A stretch of 64,000 bases of DNA from Photobacterium sanctipauli (GTDB lineage: Bacteria; Pseudomonadota; Gammaproteobacteria; Enterobacterales; Vibrionaceae), in contig NZ_PYMA01000003.1 of the NCBI RefSeq assembly GCF_003026495.1, forward strand, positions 124,001 to 188,000. Reading direction: 5' to 3'. This document shows, in pieces, positions 24,273 through 33,099 of the stretch; the stretch's first letter is position 1, and the number at the start of each line of letters is the position of its first letter. A program made the position numbers and the translations under genes. The notes under the pieces were generated by a model. It was not told where the DNA came from. It saw nothing but the letters and a program-made list of their open reading frames with translations, and searched no databases.

Positions 24273-26378
24273 CTAAACAACTTCTTCCCATTTTCCGTTT
24301 TGGCTTCCAGCCCTTAAACTTGCTGCCGATTTCCACCAGCGATCGCCATATGAGCTTGAGAATTGGTCAATCGTTTTAGCAACATGATCCAACCCACTCG
24401 CCTGCGCATAATGCATAGGTCCACCCAAATGCCTAGGGAACCCGTAGCCGTTGACGTAAACCACATCAATATCACTGGCACTGGCGGCAATACCTTCATC
24501 GAGGATGTGCGCGCCCTCATTCACGAGAGCCAAAATACAACGGTCAATGATTTCGTTGTCTTTTACTTCCCTTGGCTGAAAACCGAGCTCACTCGCCGTT
24601 GCAGCGATCAGTTGCAACACACTAGGATCAGTGCCAAGTTTTTTGCCATTTTCATCATATTTATAAAAACCCGAGTGAGTCTTTCTGCCTTTACGATTCG
24701 ATTCGACAAGGCGATCGTGAACTAAGAATGCCCGGCTATCATAGTCTTCTTTATTGAGTGACTTTCTCATCATGTAGCTAATATCAAGACCCGACATATC
24801 TGCAACCGACAACGGGCCCATCGCCATCCCAAAGTTATATAACGCTTGGTCAATTTGCTTAGGGCTTGCGCCTTCAAGCAAAAGTAAACCCACCTCTCTT
24901 TGGTAACTCTGGTACATTCGGTTCCCGATAAAGCCATGACAAACACCACTAATCACGCTGACCTTATTAAGATGCTTTAACACCTTAATCGCAGTCGTTA
25001 ACGTAGCCTCACTGCAGTAATCCGTTCTGATTACCTCTACCAACTTCATAATATTGGCCGGGCTAAAAAAATGCATGCCGATAATATTTTCTGGATAGGG
25101 GCTACCCATCGCCAACACATTGATATCAAGGTAGGAAGTGTTGCTCGCTATGATTGCATCTGATCGGCAATGTTCATGGATCTGCGCAAACACCTGGGAC
25201 TTAACCTCTAAGTCTTCGAAAACGGCCTCAATAACCATATCCACGTCTTGTAGGCTTTGGTAATCGGTTGTTGGCGTGATCAGATTTCGTGACTTATCAG
25301 CTTGTGCCGCAGTGATCTTTTCGCGTTTAATACTGGATGCCAGCATTTTTTCTATACGTGTTATGCCTTGCTCAAGCGCTACGTGGGATTTCTCTAAAAG
25401 CAAAACAGGATAGCCAGCATTGGAGAATGCCATCGCTATCCCCGTTCCCATTGTCCCCGCCCCAATGACAGCCACTTTTTGAATTTTCTGTGTGCTTGGC
25501 ACTGACTTGGTATTAAATTGACCGGCTTTCTTTTCAGCAAAGAATATATGGCGCAATGCTTTTGCTTGCTGGGATTCCCTCAACAACATAAATAAATTAC
25601 GTTCGAGTTTGATTGCCTCATCAAATGGCTGTTTGGTTGATGCCTCCACCGCATCTATCGCAGATTGGACCGCATTCAAGTTCCGTTTGCGCTTGTGCAT
25701 TTTGGTTCGCCATTCATCAAAAACCCCCTCTGCAACTTGATGGGGCATAGGTGCTTGGCTTAACCGCCGTAAGACTGGGGTTTGCTGAGGCACCTTCTGG
25801 CAGTAATTTAGCGCTACCTTCAGCATATTCTGGGGTTCATCGGATTTTTCAGGCAAATGGCCAATAAGCTTGTCGACCAACTTTGACTCTAGGGCCTCTT
25901 CTGAAGAGATAATCTTCCCACCTGTGATCATATCCAACGCTTTACTCACACCCACCAGTCGCGGCAAACGTTGCGTACCTCCCGCTCCCGGTATCAGCCC
26001 CAAGTTGGTCTCGGTCAAACCTAGTTTCGCCCCTTCCTGCGCAATTCTATAATGGCAAGCCATGGCGATTTCCAAGCCACCGCCCAAAGCATAACCATGG
26101 ATCAAGGCAACAACAGGTTTAGGGCACGCTTCAATACAGTTAACAACATCGGGTAAACTAGGAGCTAACGCTGGCTTATCAAATTCACTAATATCCGCCC
26201 CGGCCATGAAGGTTTTGCCTTCACAACGAAGCAGCACGCTTTGGGCTTCAGGATCAGCACTCGCCCTATCAATACCTTTGATTATTCCATCACGCACCGT
26301 TTGAGATATGGCATTTACAGGCGGATTGTCGACAGTTACAACGGCAACACCTTCAATTACTTGATACTCAGCGGTCAT
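24273..26378 (-). CDS. bifunctional enoyl-CoA hydratase / 3-hydroxyacyl-CoA dehydrogenase
   Basis: About 701 residues. The N-terminal crotonase domain (about 5-190) shows FMAGADISEF, the oxyanion segment ALIHGYALGGGLEIAMACHYRIA and GLIPGAGGTQRLPRLVG, with both catalytic-type acids present. A Rossmann NAD domain begins near residue 300 (VAVIGAGTMGTGIAMAFSNAGYPVLLLEK) and is followed by the dehydrogenase C-terminal domains (GMHFFSPANIMKLVEVI, GFIGNRM). It hydrates enoyl-CoA and oxidises the 3-hydroxyacyl-CoA in beta-oxidation, resembling FadJ/peroxisomal-type fusions more than FadB. Start: second ATG (26378), 6 bp after AAAGGAG. Divergent from the acyl-CoA synthetase operon. Confidence 0.9.
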   Translation of the reverse strand: MTAEYQVIEGVAVVTVDNPPVNAISQTVRDGIIKGIDRASADPEAQSVLLRCEGKTFMAGADISEFDKPALAPSLPDVVNCIEACPKPVVALIHGYALGGGLEIAMACHYRIAQEGAKLGLTETNLGLIPGAGGTQRLPRLVGVSKALDMITGGKIISSEEALESKLVDKLIGHLPEKSDEPQNMLKVALNYCQKVPQQTPVLRRLSQAPMPHQVAEGVFDEWRTKMHKRKRNLNAVQSAIDAVEASTKQPFDEAIKLERNLFMLLRESQQAKALRHIFFAEKKAGQFNTKSVPSTQKIQKVAVIGAGTMGTGIAMAFSNAGYPVLLLEKSHVALEQGITRIEKMLASSIKREKITAAQADKSRNLITPTTDYQSLQDVDMVIEAVFEDLEVKSQVFAQIHEHCRSDAIIASNTSYLDINVLAMGSPYPENIIGMHFFSPANIMKLVEVIRTDYCSEATLTTAIKVLKHLNKVSVISGVCHGFIGNRMYQSYQREVGLLLLEGASPKQIDQALYNFGMAMGPLSVADMSGLDISYMMRKSLNKEDYDSRAFLVHDRLVESNRKGRKTHSGFYKYDENGKKLGTDPSVLQLIAATASELGFQPREVKDNEIIDRCILALVNEGAHILDEGIAASASDIDVVYVNGYGFPRHLGGPMHYAQASGLDHVAKTIDQFSSSYGDRWWKSAASLRAGSQNGKWEEVV

Positions 26379-26381
26379 CAT

Positions 26382-26721
26382 AATCTCCTTTTACTGATGG
26401 GCTTGTGCATAGTGATTTCGATGTTAGCAAAGGCACAACAGTCAAAATAAATAGTATTTATGTTTACTAGCTATCTGTTTTTCTTATATCCAAGCCAAGC
26501 GTTACATAAAAACAGATAACCAAATACAGAAGCCAAAATACAAAGGCCAAATAATGCTTCGCACTAAAGGGGTATAATTTTTTCCTAACATAACAATAAC
26601 TATTTAATATTTTCATATATCTAAAATCTCTCTAATAATAGAAAGCGACTAACCACAAGACAGTCAGCCCGCATGAGCTCATGGAAATTACTCTTAGATA
26701 AAAGAATTTAGGAAGAACGAA
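26382..26721. promoter_or_regulatory. divergent promoter region of the catabolic island
   Basis: 340 bp, AT-rich, between the hydratase/dehydrogenase gene and the acyl-CoA synthetase. It must hold promoters for both directions. I see no clear operator palindrome. Confidence 0.45.
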
Positions 26722-28350
26722 ATGAATATCGGAAGTTTATTTGAGCGCAGCGCTCTATTCTGGAGTGAGCGTACAGCATTAAAAGACGAAAGGAAGTCGT
26801 TAACTTATTCCCAGCTAGATGAACGCTCTAACCGCGTTGTTAACACCCTTGCGTCATTAGGTATTGAGCAGGGCCAACGTGTTGCCGTATTAGCTTGGAA
26901 CAGAGTAGAGATTGTCGAAGTTGAAATTGCCCTATATAAAGGCGGTTTTGTTCGCGTACCCATTAACGCCAGGCTATCACCAGAAGAAACAGTGCATGTC
27001 TGCAATGACTCGCAAGCCAACCTTCTGATTGTTGATCCTGAGCACCTCAACGCAGGCATGCTTGCGCTAAGCAAATGCCCTACCCTCAGCCAGCTGCTGG
27101 TGATGGGCGAAGGCATTGAGGAATGCAGCTATGAGGATGCATTGAGGAATGCAGCTATGAGGATGCATTGAGGAATGCAGCTATGAGGATGCATTGAGGA
27201 ATGCAGCTATGAGGATGCATTGGCGAAGTCCGATACTTCAGCGCAGTTAGCTCAGGTTCAAGAGGATGATATTGCCGTTCTGCACTACACGTCGGGCTCT
27301 TCCGGTGTGCTAAAAGCGGCAATGCAAACCGTAGGGAACAGGCTGTCAATTCTGCATAAAGTGATTTACCGAGCAAAGTTAAACCCGGATCACCCAGAAA
27401 CCATGGTGCACGTCGGCCCCATCACCCACGCCTCGGGGATGTCTATCATGCCGCTGCTTACCCAAGGGCATAAGCACGTTATCCTGTCTCGCTTTGACGT
27501 CGATAACTTCCTTGGCACGGTGGAATCAGAACAAGCCCAGCAGACTTATCTGGTACCAACCATGATTAACCGGATCCTCGCCCATGAGAACCGCCATAAA
27601 TACGACATCAGTAGCTTGAGGCAAATCCGTTATGGCGCGGCACCGATTTCAGCCGCCCGACTCAAAGAAGCGATAGAGTTTTTCGGCCCGATCCTTAACC
27701 AGGGCTATGGCGCAGGCGAAGTCAACCACTCGGTTTGCATGTTGAGTGAAGCCGACCACGCCAGTGCAATCAATGGCAACCCGGATCTGCTCAACTCCTG
27801 CGGTCGTCCTTTGTTTGAAACCGAAGTCAAAATCATTGACGAGAATGGCAACCCCCAACCCGTCGGTGTCCGAGGCGAAATGGTTATCCGCGGCAAGGAT
27901 GTGATGAAAGGCTACTGGAATGCCCCTGCCCTGACTGAAAAGGTGCTCATTAACGGTTACTACCATACCGGTGATATCGCCTATAGCGATGAGGAAGGCT
28001 ACCTATTCATTGTCGACCGTAAGAAAGACATGATTGTTTCGGGCGGCTTCAACATTTACCCAAATGAAGTTGAAAATACGCTCTACAACCACCAAGCCGT
28101 TTTCGAAGCATGCGTTGTCGGTGCTCCCGACCCCGACCTCGGTGAGGTAGTCAAAGCTGTCGTTGTGCTTAAAGATGGCTCGAACGTCTCTGAGTCAAAG
28201 CTCATCGACCATTGCACCAAGGAACTTGGCAAATTCAAAAAACCCGATTCGATTGATTTCGTCGCGAGCTTACCCAAAAACAACGCGGGAAAAATCCAGC
28301 GCCGCGATGTACGTGCGACTTATTGGAAAGACGAAGACCGTCAAATCTAG
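26722..28350 (+). pseudogene. acyl-CoA synthetase (AMP-binding), interrupted by a 26 bp tandem repeat
   Basis: Reading frame 26722-27171 carries the N-terminal part of an adenylate-forming ligase (ALKDERKSLTYSQLDERSNR...). After two TGA stops (27169-27171, 27184-27186) the same frame resumes at 27196 and runs to 28350 with the P-loop LHYTSGSSGVLKAA, GYGAGEVN, YHTGDIAYSDEEGYLFIVDRK and the terminal KNNAGKIQRR. Four copies of a 26 bp unit account for the stops: removing three copies (78 bp) leaves one continuous 516-codon gene, the normal family length. The ligase would activate a carboxylic acid with ATP and CoA for the enzymes encoded downstream. As sequenced, a full product is not made unless copy number changes; a TTG restart at 27220 would give only the C-terminal part. 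Confidence 0.88.
27118..27221. repeat. 4 x 26 bp perfect tandem repeat inside the acyl-CoA synthetase gene
   Basis: The unit begins GAGGAATGCAGC and ends GATGCATT; copies lie at 27118, 27144, 27170 and 27196 and are identical. 26 is not a multiple of 3, so successive copies are read in different frames; only a single copy gives an open gene. Confidence 0.97.
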
Positions 28351-28385
28351 ATCGTTACTTTGGAAACCAACAAGGAAATGTACCT

Positions 28386-29603
28386 ATGCTTCACAGCAAA
28401 AATAATGGCATTCCAGAACAAGACTTCATTGCGCTACGTAATAAAATGAATAAGTTTATTTATGAAGAACTTATCCCATTAGAAAAAGAACGTGGCCTAA
28501 CCCCGGAAACCTGTTTTTCCCGCGAATTGCTTGAAGAAATTTGGCAGCGCTCGTACGAGCTTGGCATTTATGGTTGCAACCTGCCTGTTGAGTTTGGCGG
28601 CTTAGGTTTGTCAATCCAACAACTGTGCATCCTCAAGGAAGACGTGACCTATAGCAACGCGGCCTTATACGGTTGCGTATTGGGAGAAAACGGCGGCCCA
28701 ATGCGAATTGGCTACATCTTGAATCAAGCCACTGAAGAGCAACTGCTAGAGTACTTCATCCCTACGGCACAAGGTAAACGCGCAGGTTGCTTTGCCTTAA
28801 CCGAGCCACAGGCGGGCTCCGATGCGACTCGAATCCAAACATCTGCTGTCAAAGATGGGAATGATTATATTCTCAACGGCCACAAACGGTTTATTACCGC
28901 ATCTCGCACCGCCGACTACGCCATTGTCATGGCAGTGACCGACCCAGACGCAGGCACTAATGGCGTGACAGCCTTTTTGGTCGATGCCAACTCCGAAGGC
29001 TACACCATCGCCGGCGAGTACTTACCAATGTCGGGCCAGCATATCGACAATGACATTTACCTTGAAAATGTCCGCGTGCCTGCCAAAAACATTCTCGGTG
29101 GGCTTGGCAACGGCTTTAAGTTGGGAATGAACCGAATCAATATCAACCGCTTACTTCAATGCCCGACCATGTTAGGCCATGCGCGATTTGCCTTTGAAGA
29201 AGCCGTCAATTATGCCCATAACCGCGTTCAATTCGGGAAGTCCATTGCTGATTTCCAAGCGATCCAGCACATGCTGGCTGACATGAAAACATCCATTTTT
29301 GCGTGTCGTAGCATGATCGACTCTGCAGCCGCGAAAGCCGACCGAGGTGAAGATATCCGCAGCGAGTCTTCGATGTGCAAAGTCTTCGTTGGGGAGAACA
29401 GCTTCCAAGTCGCAGACAAAGCTATCCAGATCCACGGCTCAGTCGGTATGACGCAGGGCGAGCCCGTAGAGTGGGTATTCCGCCGCTTAAGGATGTTCCG
29501 CATCCTCACCGGTTCTAGCGAGATCCAGCGCAACACCATCGCCAAGGGCATTAAAAAAGAGTGGAAAACGTCACAACCTGTCATTGAGGAGCAAGAAGCA
29601 TGA
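28386..29603 (+). CDS. acyl-CoA dehydrogenase family protein lacking the usual catalytic Glu
   Basis: 405 residues with the full ACAD fold: FAD/substrate segments CFALTEPQAGSDATRIQT and KRFITASRTADYAIVM, and the C-terminal helical domain (RVQFGKSIADFQAIQHMLADM, IHGSVGMTQGEPVEW). The catalytic base of most ACADs would sit in ILTGSSEIQR, where Thr375 replaces Glu of the usual YEGTSEIQ. The alternative site used by isovaleryl- and long-chain enzymes reads INRLL, with Asn254 instead of Glu. Flavoproteins of this kind need not be dehydrogenases. ATG 28386 has AAGGAAA 8 bp upstream; the longer frame from 28323 lacks support. Its stop overlaps the CoA-transferase start. Confidence 0.88.
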   Translation: MLHSKNNGIPEQDFIALRNKMNKFIYEELIPLEKERGLTPETCFSRELLEEIWQRSYELGIYGCNLPVEFGGLGLSIQQLCILKEDVTYSNAALYGCVLGENGGPMRIGYILNQATEEQLLEYFIPTAQGKRAGCFALTEPQAGSDATRIQTSAVKDGNDYILNGHKRFITASRTADYAIVMAVTDPDAGTNGVTAFLVDANSEGYTIAGEYLPMSGQHIDNDIYLENVRVPAKNILGGLGNGFKLGMNRININRLLQCPTMLGHARFAFEEAVNYAHNRVQFGKSIADFQAIQHMLADMKTSIFACRSMIDSAAAKADRGEDIRSESSMCKVFVGENSFQVADKAIQIHGSVGMTQGEPVEWVFRRLRMFRILTGSSEIQRNTIAKGIKKEWKTSQPVIEEQEA

Positions 29604-30781
29604 GCAGCAACAATTGGTCATTCCTAAAAGATATCCGCATCGTTGATATGTCACGATTACTTCCAGGCCCAATGACAACCCAACTGCTTGCCGATCTCGG
29701 TGCAGAGGTGATCAAAATCGAAGAGCCTAAAGAGGGTGATACCGGCCGGGTGCTGGGTAAGGATATGTTTGCCCGGCTTAACCGCAACAAGAAGTCGCTG
29801 ACCATCAACCTGAAAACCGAAGAAGGTAAAGCTATTTTCAAAAAGCTGATTGCCGAAGCCGATTGTGTGGTTGAAAGCTTCCGCCCTGGGGTCATGGATC
29901 GCCTTGGTTTTTCCTATGAAGAACTAAACGCGATTAACCCAAAACTGATTTACCTTTCGCTTAGCGGATATGGCCAAACCGGGCCTTACGCTAACCGGGC
30001 CGGACATGACATCGACTTCTTGGCCCTATCGGGGTACTTTGGCGTGCCTTCTCAAGTGAACGATAAAATTGCCCGCCCAAAAATCCGATTAAGTGATTAC
30101 GCCGGTGCCATGTATGCCGCCCTATCACTCAGCGTTGCCCTGGCAAGTGCCAAACAATCGGGTGTGGGCCAATACATCGACGTTGCCATTTTAGATGCCA
30201 TTTCAGCGTGGTCAGCCCCCTTACTGCGTGTTGCCCATGACGTCTGCGACAGCGATCCCGACAAAATGCCCTTCGTCATGCCGGATAACGATATCTTCAG
30301 TACCAAAGACGGCGAGCATTTGGCTATCGGACTCTTTGAAAACAAGTTCTGGAATCAACTTGTCACCATGATCGGTGATGACTTCCCTGCCCTGGCTGAC
30401 GAACGCTTTGCCAATACGCGTCTGCGTAACCAATCCAAGCGTGAAGTGCATGCGCTGCTATCCGACGTTTTTGCATCCAAAACACTCGATGAGTGGACAG
30501 CTATCTTCGAACCGACGGATATGCCTTGGGCCCCTGTCCTAAGGGACATGCGTTTCTTTGATGACCCGCATATTCAGTCAAGAGGGCTCATGCAAACCAT
30601 GCCGGACCGAAACAGCGAAAACGAAACATTCCAGGTTCGCTATCCGGTTAAGTTCTCTGCGGGGCTTGATGACCTTCGCTTGCCGCCACCAGAAAAGGGA
30701 GAGCACACAAGAGAATTACTTTCCTCTTTGGGGTTGAGTGAATTCGAAATCGATATGTTACGCGAGTCTGGTACCGTATAG
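29600..30781 (+). CDS. CaiB/BaiF class III CoA-transferase
   Basis: 393 residues. The family marks are RIVDMSRLLPGPMTTQLLADLGAEVIKIEEP at the N-terminus, LNRNKKSLTINLKTEEG, YGQTGPYANRAGHDIDFLALSG, and LSDYAGAMYAAL, which contains the acidic residue expected to carry the CoA anhydride. The enzyme moves CoA between organic acids. The start overlaps the stop of the preceding gene by ATGA, and GAGGAG lies upstream, so translation is coupled with the acyl-CoA dehydrogenase homologue. Both probably act on the same CoA thioester, and the transferase could replace the inactivated CoA ligase. Confidence 0.9.
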   Translation: MSSNNWSFLKDIRIVDMSRLLPGPMTTQLLADLGAEVIKIEEPKEGDTGRVLGKDMFARLNRNKKSLTINLKTEEGKAIFKKLIAEADCVVESFRPGVMDRLGFSYEELNAINPKLIYLSLSGYGQTGPYANRAGHDIDFLALSGYFGVPSQVNDKIARPKIRLSDYAGAMYAALSLSVALASAKQSGVGQYIDVAILDAISAWSAPLLRVAHDVCDSDPDKMPFVMPDNDIFSTKDGEHLAIGLFENKFWNQLVTMIGDDFPALADERFANTRLRNQSKREVHALLSDVFASKTLDEWTAIFEPTDMPWAPVLRDMRFFDDPHIQSRGLMQTMPDRNSENETFQVRYPVKFSAGLDDLRLPPPEKGEHTRELLSSLGLSEFEIDMLRESGTV

Positions 30782-30789
30782 GAGGCATT

Positions 30790-31998
30790 ATGAGTGACGC
30801 ATATATTTGTGATGCTATCCGCACCCCCTTCGGGCGTTATGGCGGGTCGTTATCAACCATTCGTACCGACGACCTAGGGGCAATACCACTAAAGGCACTG
30901 ATGGAGAGAAACCCGCAGGTTGATTGGTCAAAGGTCGAGGATGTCATCTTTGGCAACGCCAACCAGGCCGGGGAAGACAATCGAAATGTCGCTCGGATGT
31001 CGGCACTGCTCGCCGGCCTTCCCACTGCCGAGCCCGGTACCACGGTTAACCGCCTGTGCGGCTCTGGTATCGATGCCATCAGTATTGCGGCAAGGGCCAT
31101 CAAATCAGGCGAGACCGACCTGTTGATTTCCGGCGGTTGCGAATCAATGTCGAGGGCACCATTCGTGATGGGCAAGGCGGAATCTGCCTTCAGCCGCACC
31201 CCTGGCGGGTTATATGACACCACCATTGGCTGGCGGTTTATCAATGAAAGAATGAAGCGCGAATATGGCGTCGACTCCATGCCAGAAACGGCAGAGAATG
31301 TGGCCGAGATGTTCAATATTTCTCGGACGGACCAAGACAAGTTCGCCCTTCGTAGCCAACAAAAAGCGGCTGCGGCTATTGAGCAACGTTTGTTCGCAGA
31401 CGAGATTTGCCCGGTAGACGTTCCTCAACGCAAAGGAGAGCCTGTCACCGTTGATAGGGATGAACACCCCCGCTCTACCTCGTTAGAGAAACTGGCAAAG
31501 CTCAACACCCCCTTCCGAGACGAAGGCGGAACCGTGACGGCGGGCAATGCTTCGGGCGTCAATGATGGTGCGTGCGCGCTGTTGATCGCCTCTGAAAAAG
31601 CTATCGACCAGCACAAGCTAACCCCGAAAGCCCGTATTCTTGCGACTGCCGCCACAGGGCTAGAACCCCGAATTATGGGGTTCGGACCCGCGCAAGCGAT
31701 TACGAATGTCTTGGCTAAAACTGGGTTAAGCCTCGAACAAATGGATGTTATCGAGCTTAATGAGGCATTTGCTTCGCAAAGCTTGGCGGTGATGAGAGAA
31801 GCCGGGCTGGCGGATGACTCAGAAAAAGTTAACCCTAATGGTGGTGCAATCGCCCTGGGCCATCCTCTTGGGGCCAGTGGTGCGAGACTAGTGACGACTG
31901 CGATGTATCAACTCCACCGAACAGGCGGGCGCTATGCACTTTGCACCATGTGTATTGGTGTTGGCCAAGGTATCGCCATTATTATCGAGCGGGTATAA
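30790..31998 (+). CDS. acetyl-CoA C-acyltransferase (thiolase)
   Basis: 402 residues, usual length for thiolase II. The nucleophile Cys lies in VNRLCGSGIDAIS near residue 91, the His in NGGAIALGHPLGASGARLV and the second Cys in ALCTMCIGVGQG. The start ICDAIRTPFGRYGGSLS resembles PcaF-type beta-ketoadipyl-CoA thiolases, so a dicarboxylyl-CoA substrate is possible. AGGAGG precedes the ATG only 8 bp after the CoA-transferase stop, so it belongs to the operon starting at 26722. It would cleave the 3-ketoacyl-CoA produced by the hydratase/dehydrogenase encoded on the other strand. Confidence 0.92.
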   Translation: MSDAYICDAIRTPFGRYGGSLSTIRTDDLGAIPLKALMERNPQVDWSKVEDVIFGNANQAGEDNRNVARMSALLAGLPTAEPGTTVNRLCGSGIDAISIAARAIKSGETDLLISGGCESMSRAPFVMGKAESAFSRTPGGLYDTTIGWRFINERMKREYGVDSMPETAENVAEMFNISRTDQDKFALRSQQKAAAAIEQRLFADEICPVDVPQRKGEPVTVDRDEHPRSTSLEKLAKLNTPFRDEGGTVTAGNASGVNDGACALLIASEKAIDQHKLTPKARILATAATGLEPRIMGFGPAQAITNVLAKTGLSLEQMDVIELNEAFASQSLAVMREAGLADDSEKVNPNGGAIALGHPLGASGARLVTTAMYQLHRTGGRYALCTMCIGVGQGIAIIIERV

Positions 31999-32011
31999 GT
32001 CGATCCTATAA

Positions 32012-32041
32012 ATAGCTAACCTTCACACGAAGGTTAGCTAT
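32012..32041 (+). terminator. terminator of the first catabolic operon
   Basis: Perfect 12 bp stem ATAGCTAACCTT / AAGGTTAGCTAT with loop CACACG; only a weak T-rich stretch follows. Confidence 0.7.
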
Positions 32042-32136
32042 ATGATTTTCTTATAATGAAGGATAAATATTTAATATTTCATATCTCAAAACCCCGCTGA
32101 TATATTTATATCACCCTCACAACGAGTTCCAATAAT

Positions 32137-33033
32137 ATGCGTAATCTAAATGACATTAATACAATGCCGCCTTATTGCTCTGCTGCCGATCCTAATATCG
32201 CACCAGCAAGTTTTGTGCTGCCGGATAATGCATGTGATTGCCACCTGCATGTATTTGGCCCAGAGAACAAATACCCATATACGGAAAACCGGACTTATAC
32301 CCCGCCCGATGCATCATTAGGCCAATATAAGGAATTGCAAAGCATTCTGGGCTTGAAACGAGCCGTTATTGTGCAGCCAAGCGTTTATGGTGTTGATAAT
32401 AGAGCAACACTCGAAGCTGTAAAACAAGGTGGAGAAAATTTCAAAGCTGTTGTGGTCGTTAATGACGATATTGCCACCAGCCAGCTTGAAAGTATGGCGG
32501 AGATGGGGGCAAAAGGTGCTCGGCTAAACCTGCTATTTCAAAGCAACGTCAATATTAAAAGCCTCGAAAGTTTAGCCCACAAATTGGCTGAAACCGATAT
32601 GCACTTGCAACTGTTGATTGATGTATCGAAATCCGCCGATCTTATGACTCAATTAGGTAAGCTTCCCGTCCAGCTTGTATTCGACCACATGGGGCATATG
32701 CCTACCACCGTCCCACAAAATAATGTGGGATTCCAAGCAATGTTAAAACTGATGGATAAGGGCAAAGCCTGGGCAAAACTATCTGGTAGCTATCGCTTCA
32801 CGAGCGAAAAAACCACGCCTTATCATGACGTTACCAAGGTTGCCCAACAGCTCATTTCAACCAACTCAGAAAGGGTGGTTTGGGGTTCAGATTGGCCGCA
32901 CCCGCATATTCCCGTCGATATGCCTAGAGATGGCGACTTATTAGAAATGCTTAAGCGGTGGGCGCCAGACGAAAACACTAGAAATAATATATTGGTAAAT
33001 AACCCAGCCCATTTATACGGCTTTAAACGCTAA
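32137..33033 (+). CDS. amidohydrolase-superfamily lactonase/hydrolase (2-pyrone-4,6-dicarboxylate hydrolase-like)
   Basis: 298 residues, a TIM-barrel metal-dependent hydrolase. The first-strand metal motif is CDCHLHVFGP (residues about 33-42), the strand 3/4 segments are RAVIVQPSVYGVDN and KGARLNLLF, VFDHMGHMP follows, and the last acid lies in VWGSDWPHPH. This pattern matches COG3618-type enzymes: LigI, which opens a pyrone lactone, and related hydrolases acting on lactones of dicarboxylic acids, including sulfonated ones. It heads an operon with aconitase X and a TauE/SafE exporter. A lactone or related cyclic acid is the likely substrate class; the exact compound is unknown. Confidence 0.82.
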   Translation: MRNLNDINTMPPYCSAADPNIAPASFVLPDNACDCHLHVFGPENKYPYTENRTYTPPDASLGQYKELQSILGLKRAVIVQPSVYGVDNRATLEAVKQGGENFKAVVVVNDDIATSQLESMAEMGAKGARLNLLFQSNVNIKSLESLAHKLAETDMHLQLLIDVSKSADLMTQLGKLPVQLVFDHMGHMPTTVPQNNVGFQAMLKLMDKGKAWAKLSGSYRFTSEKTTPYHDVTKVAQQLISTNSERVVWGSDWPHPHIPVDMPRDGDLLEMLKRWAPDENTRNNILVNNPAHLYGFKR

Positions 33034-33099
33034 ATAAGACAATCAATTATAAATAATCAAATCGCAATTATTCTTTATTCATGACAGTAAGGAACACCA

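Noticed and set aside
27118..27221. Tandem repeats as a CRISPR array
   Set aside because: Copies are directly abutting with no spacers; this is a simple tandem repeat in a coding sequence.
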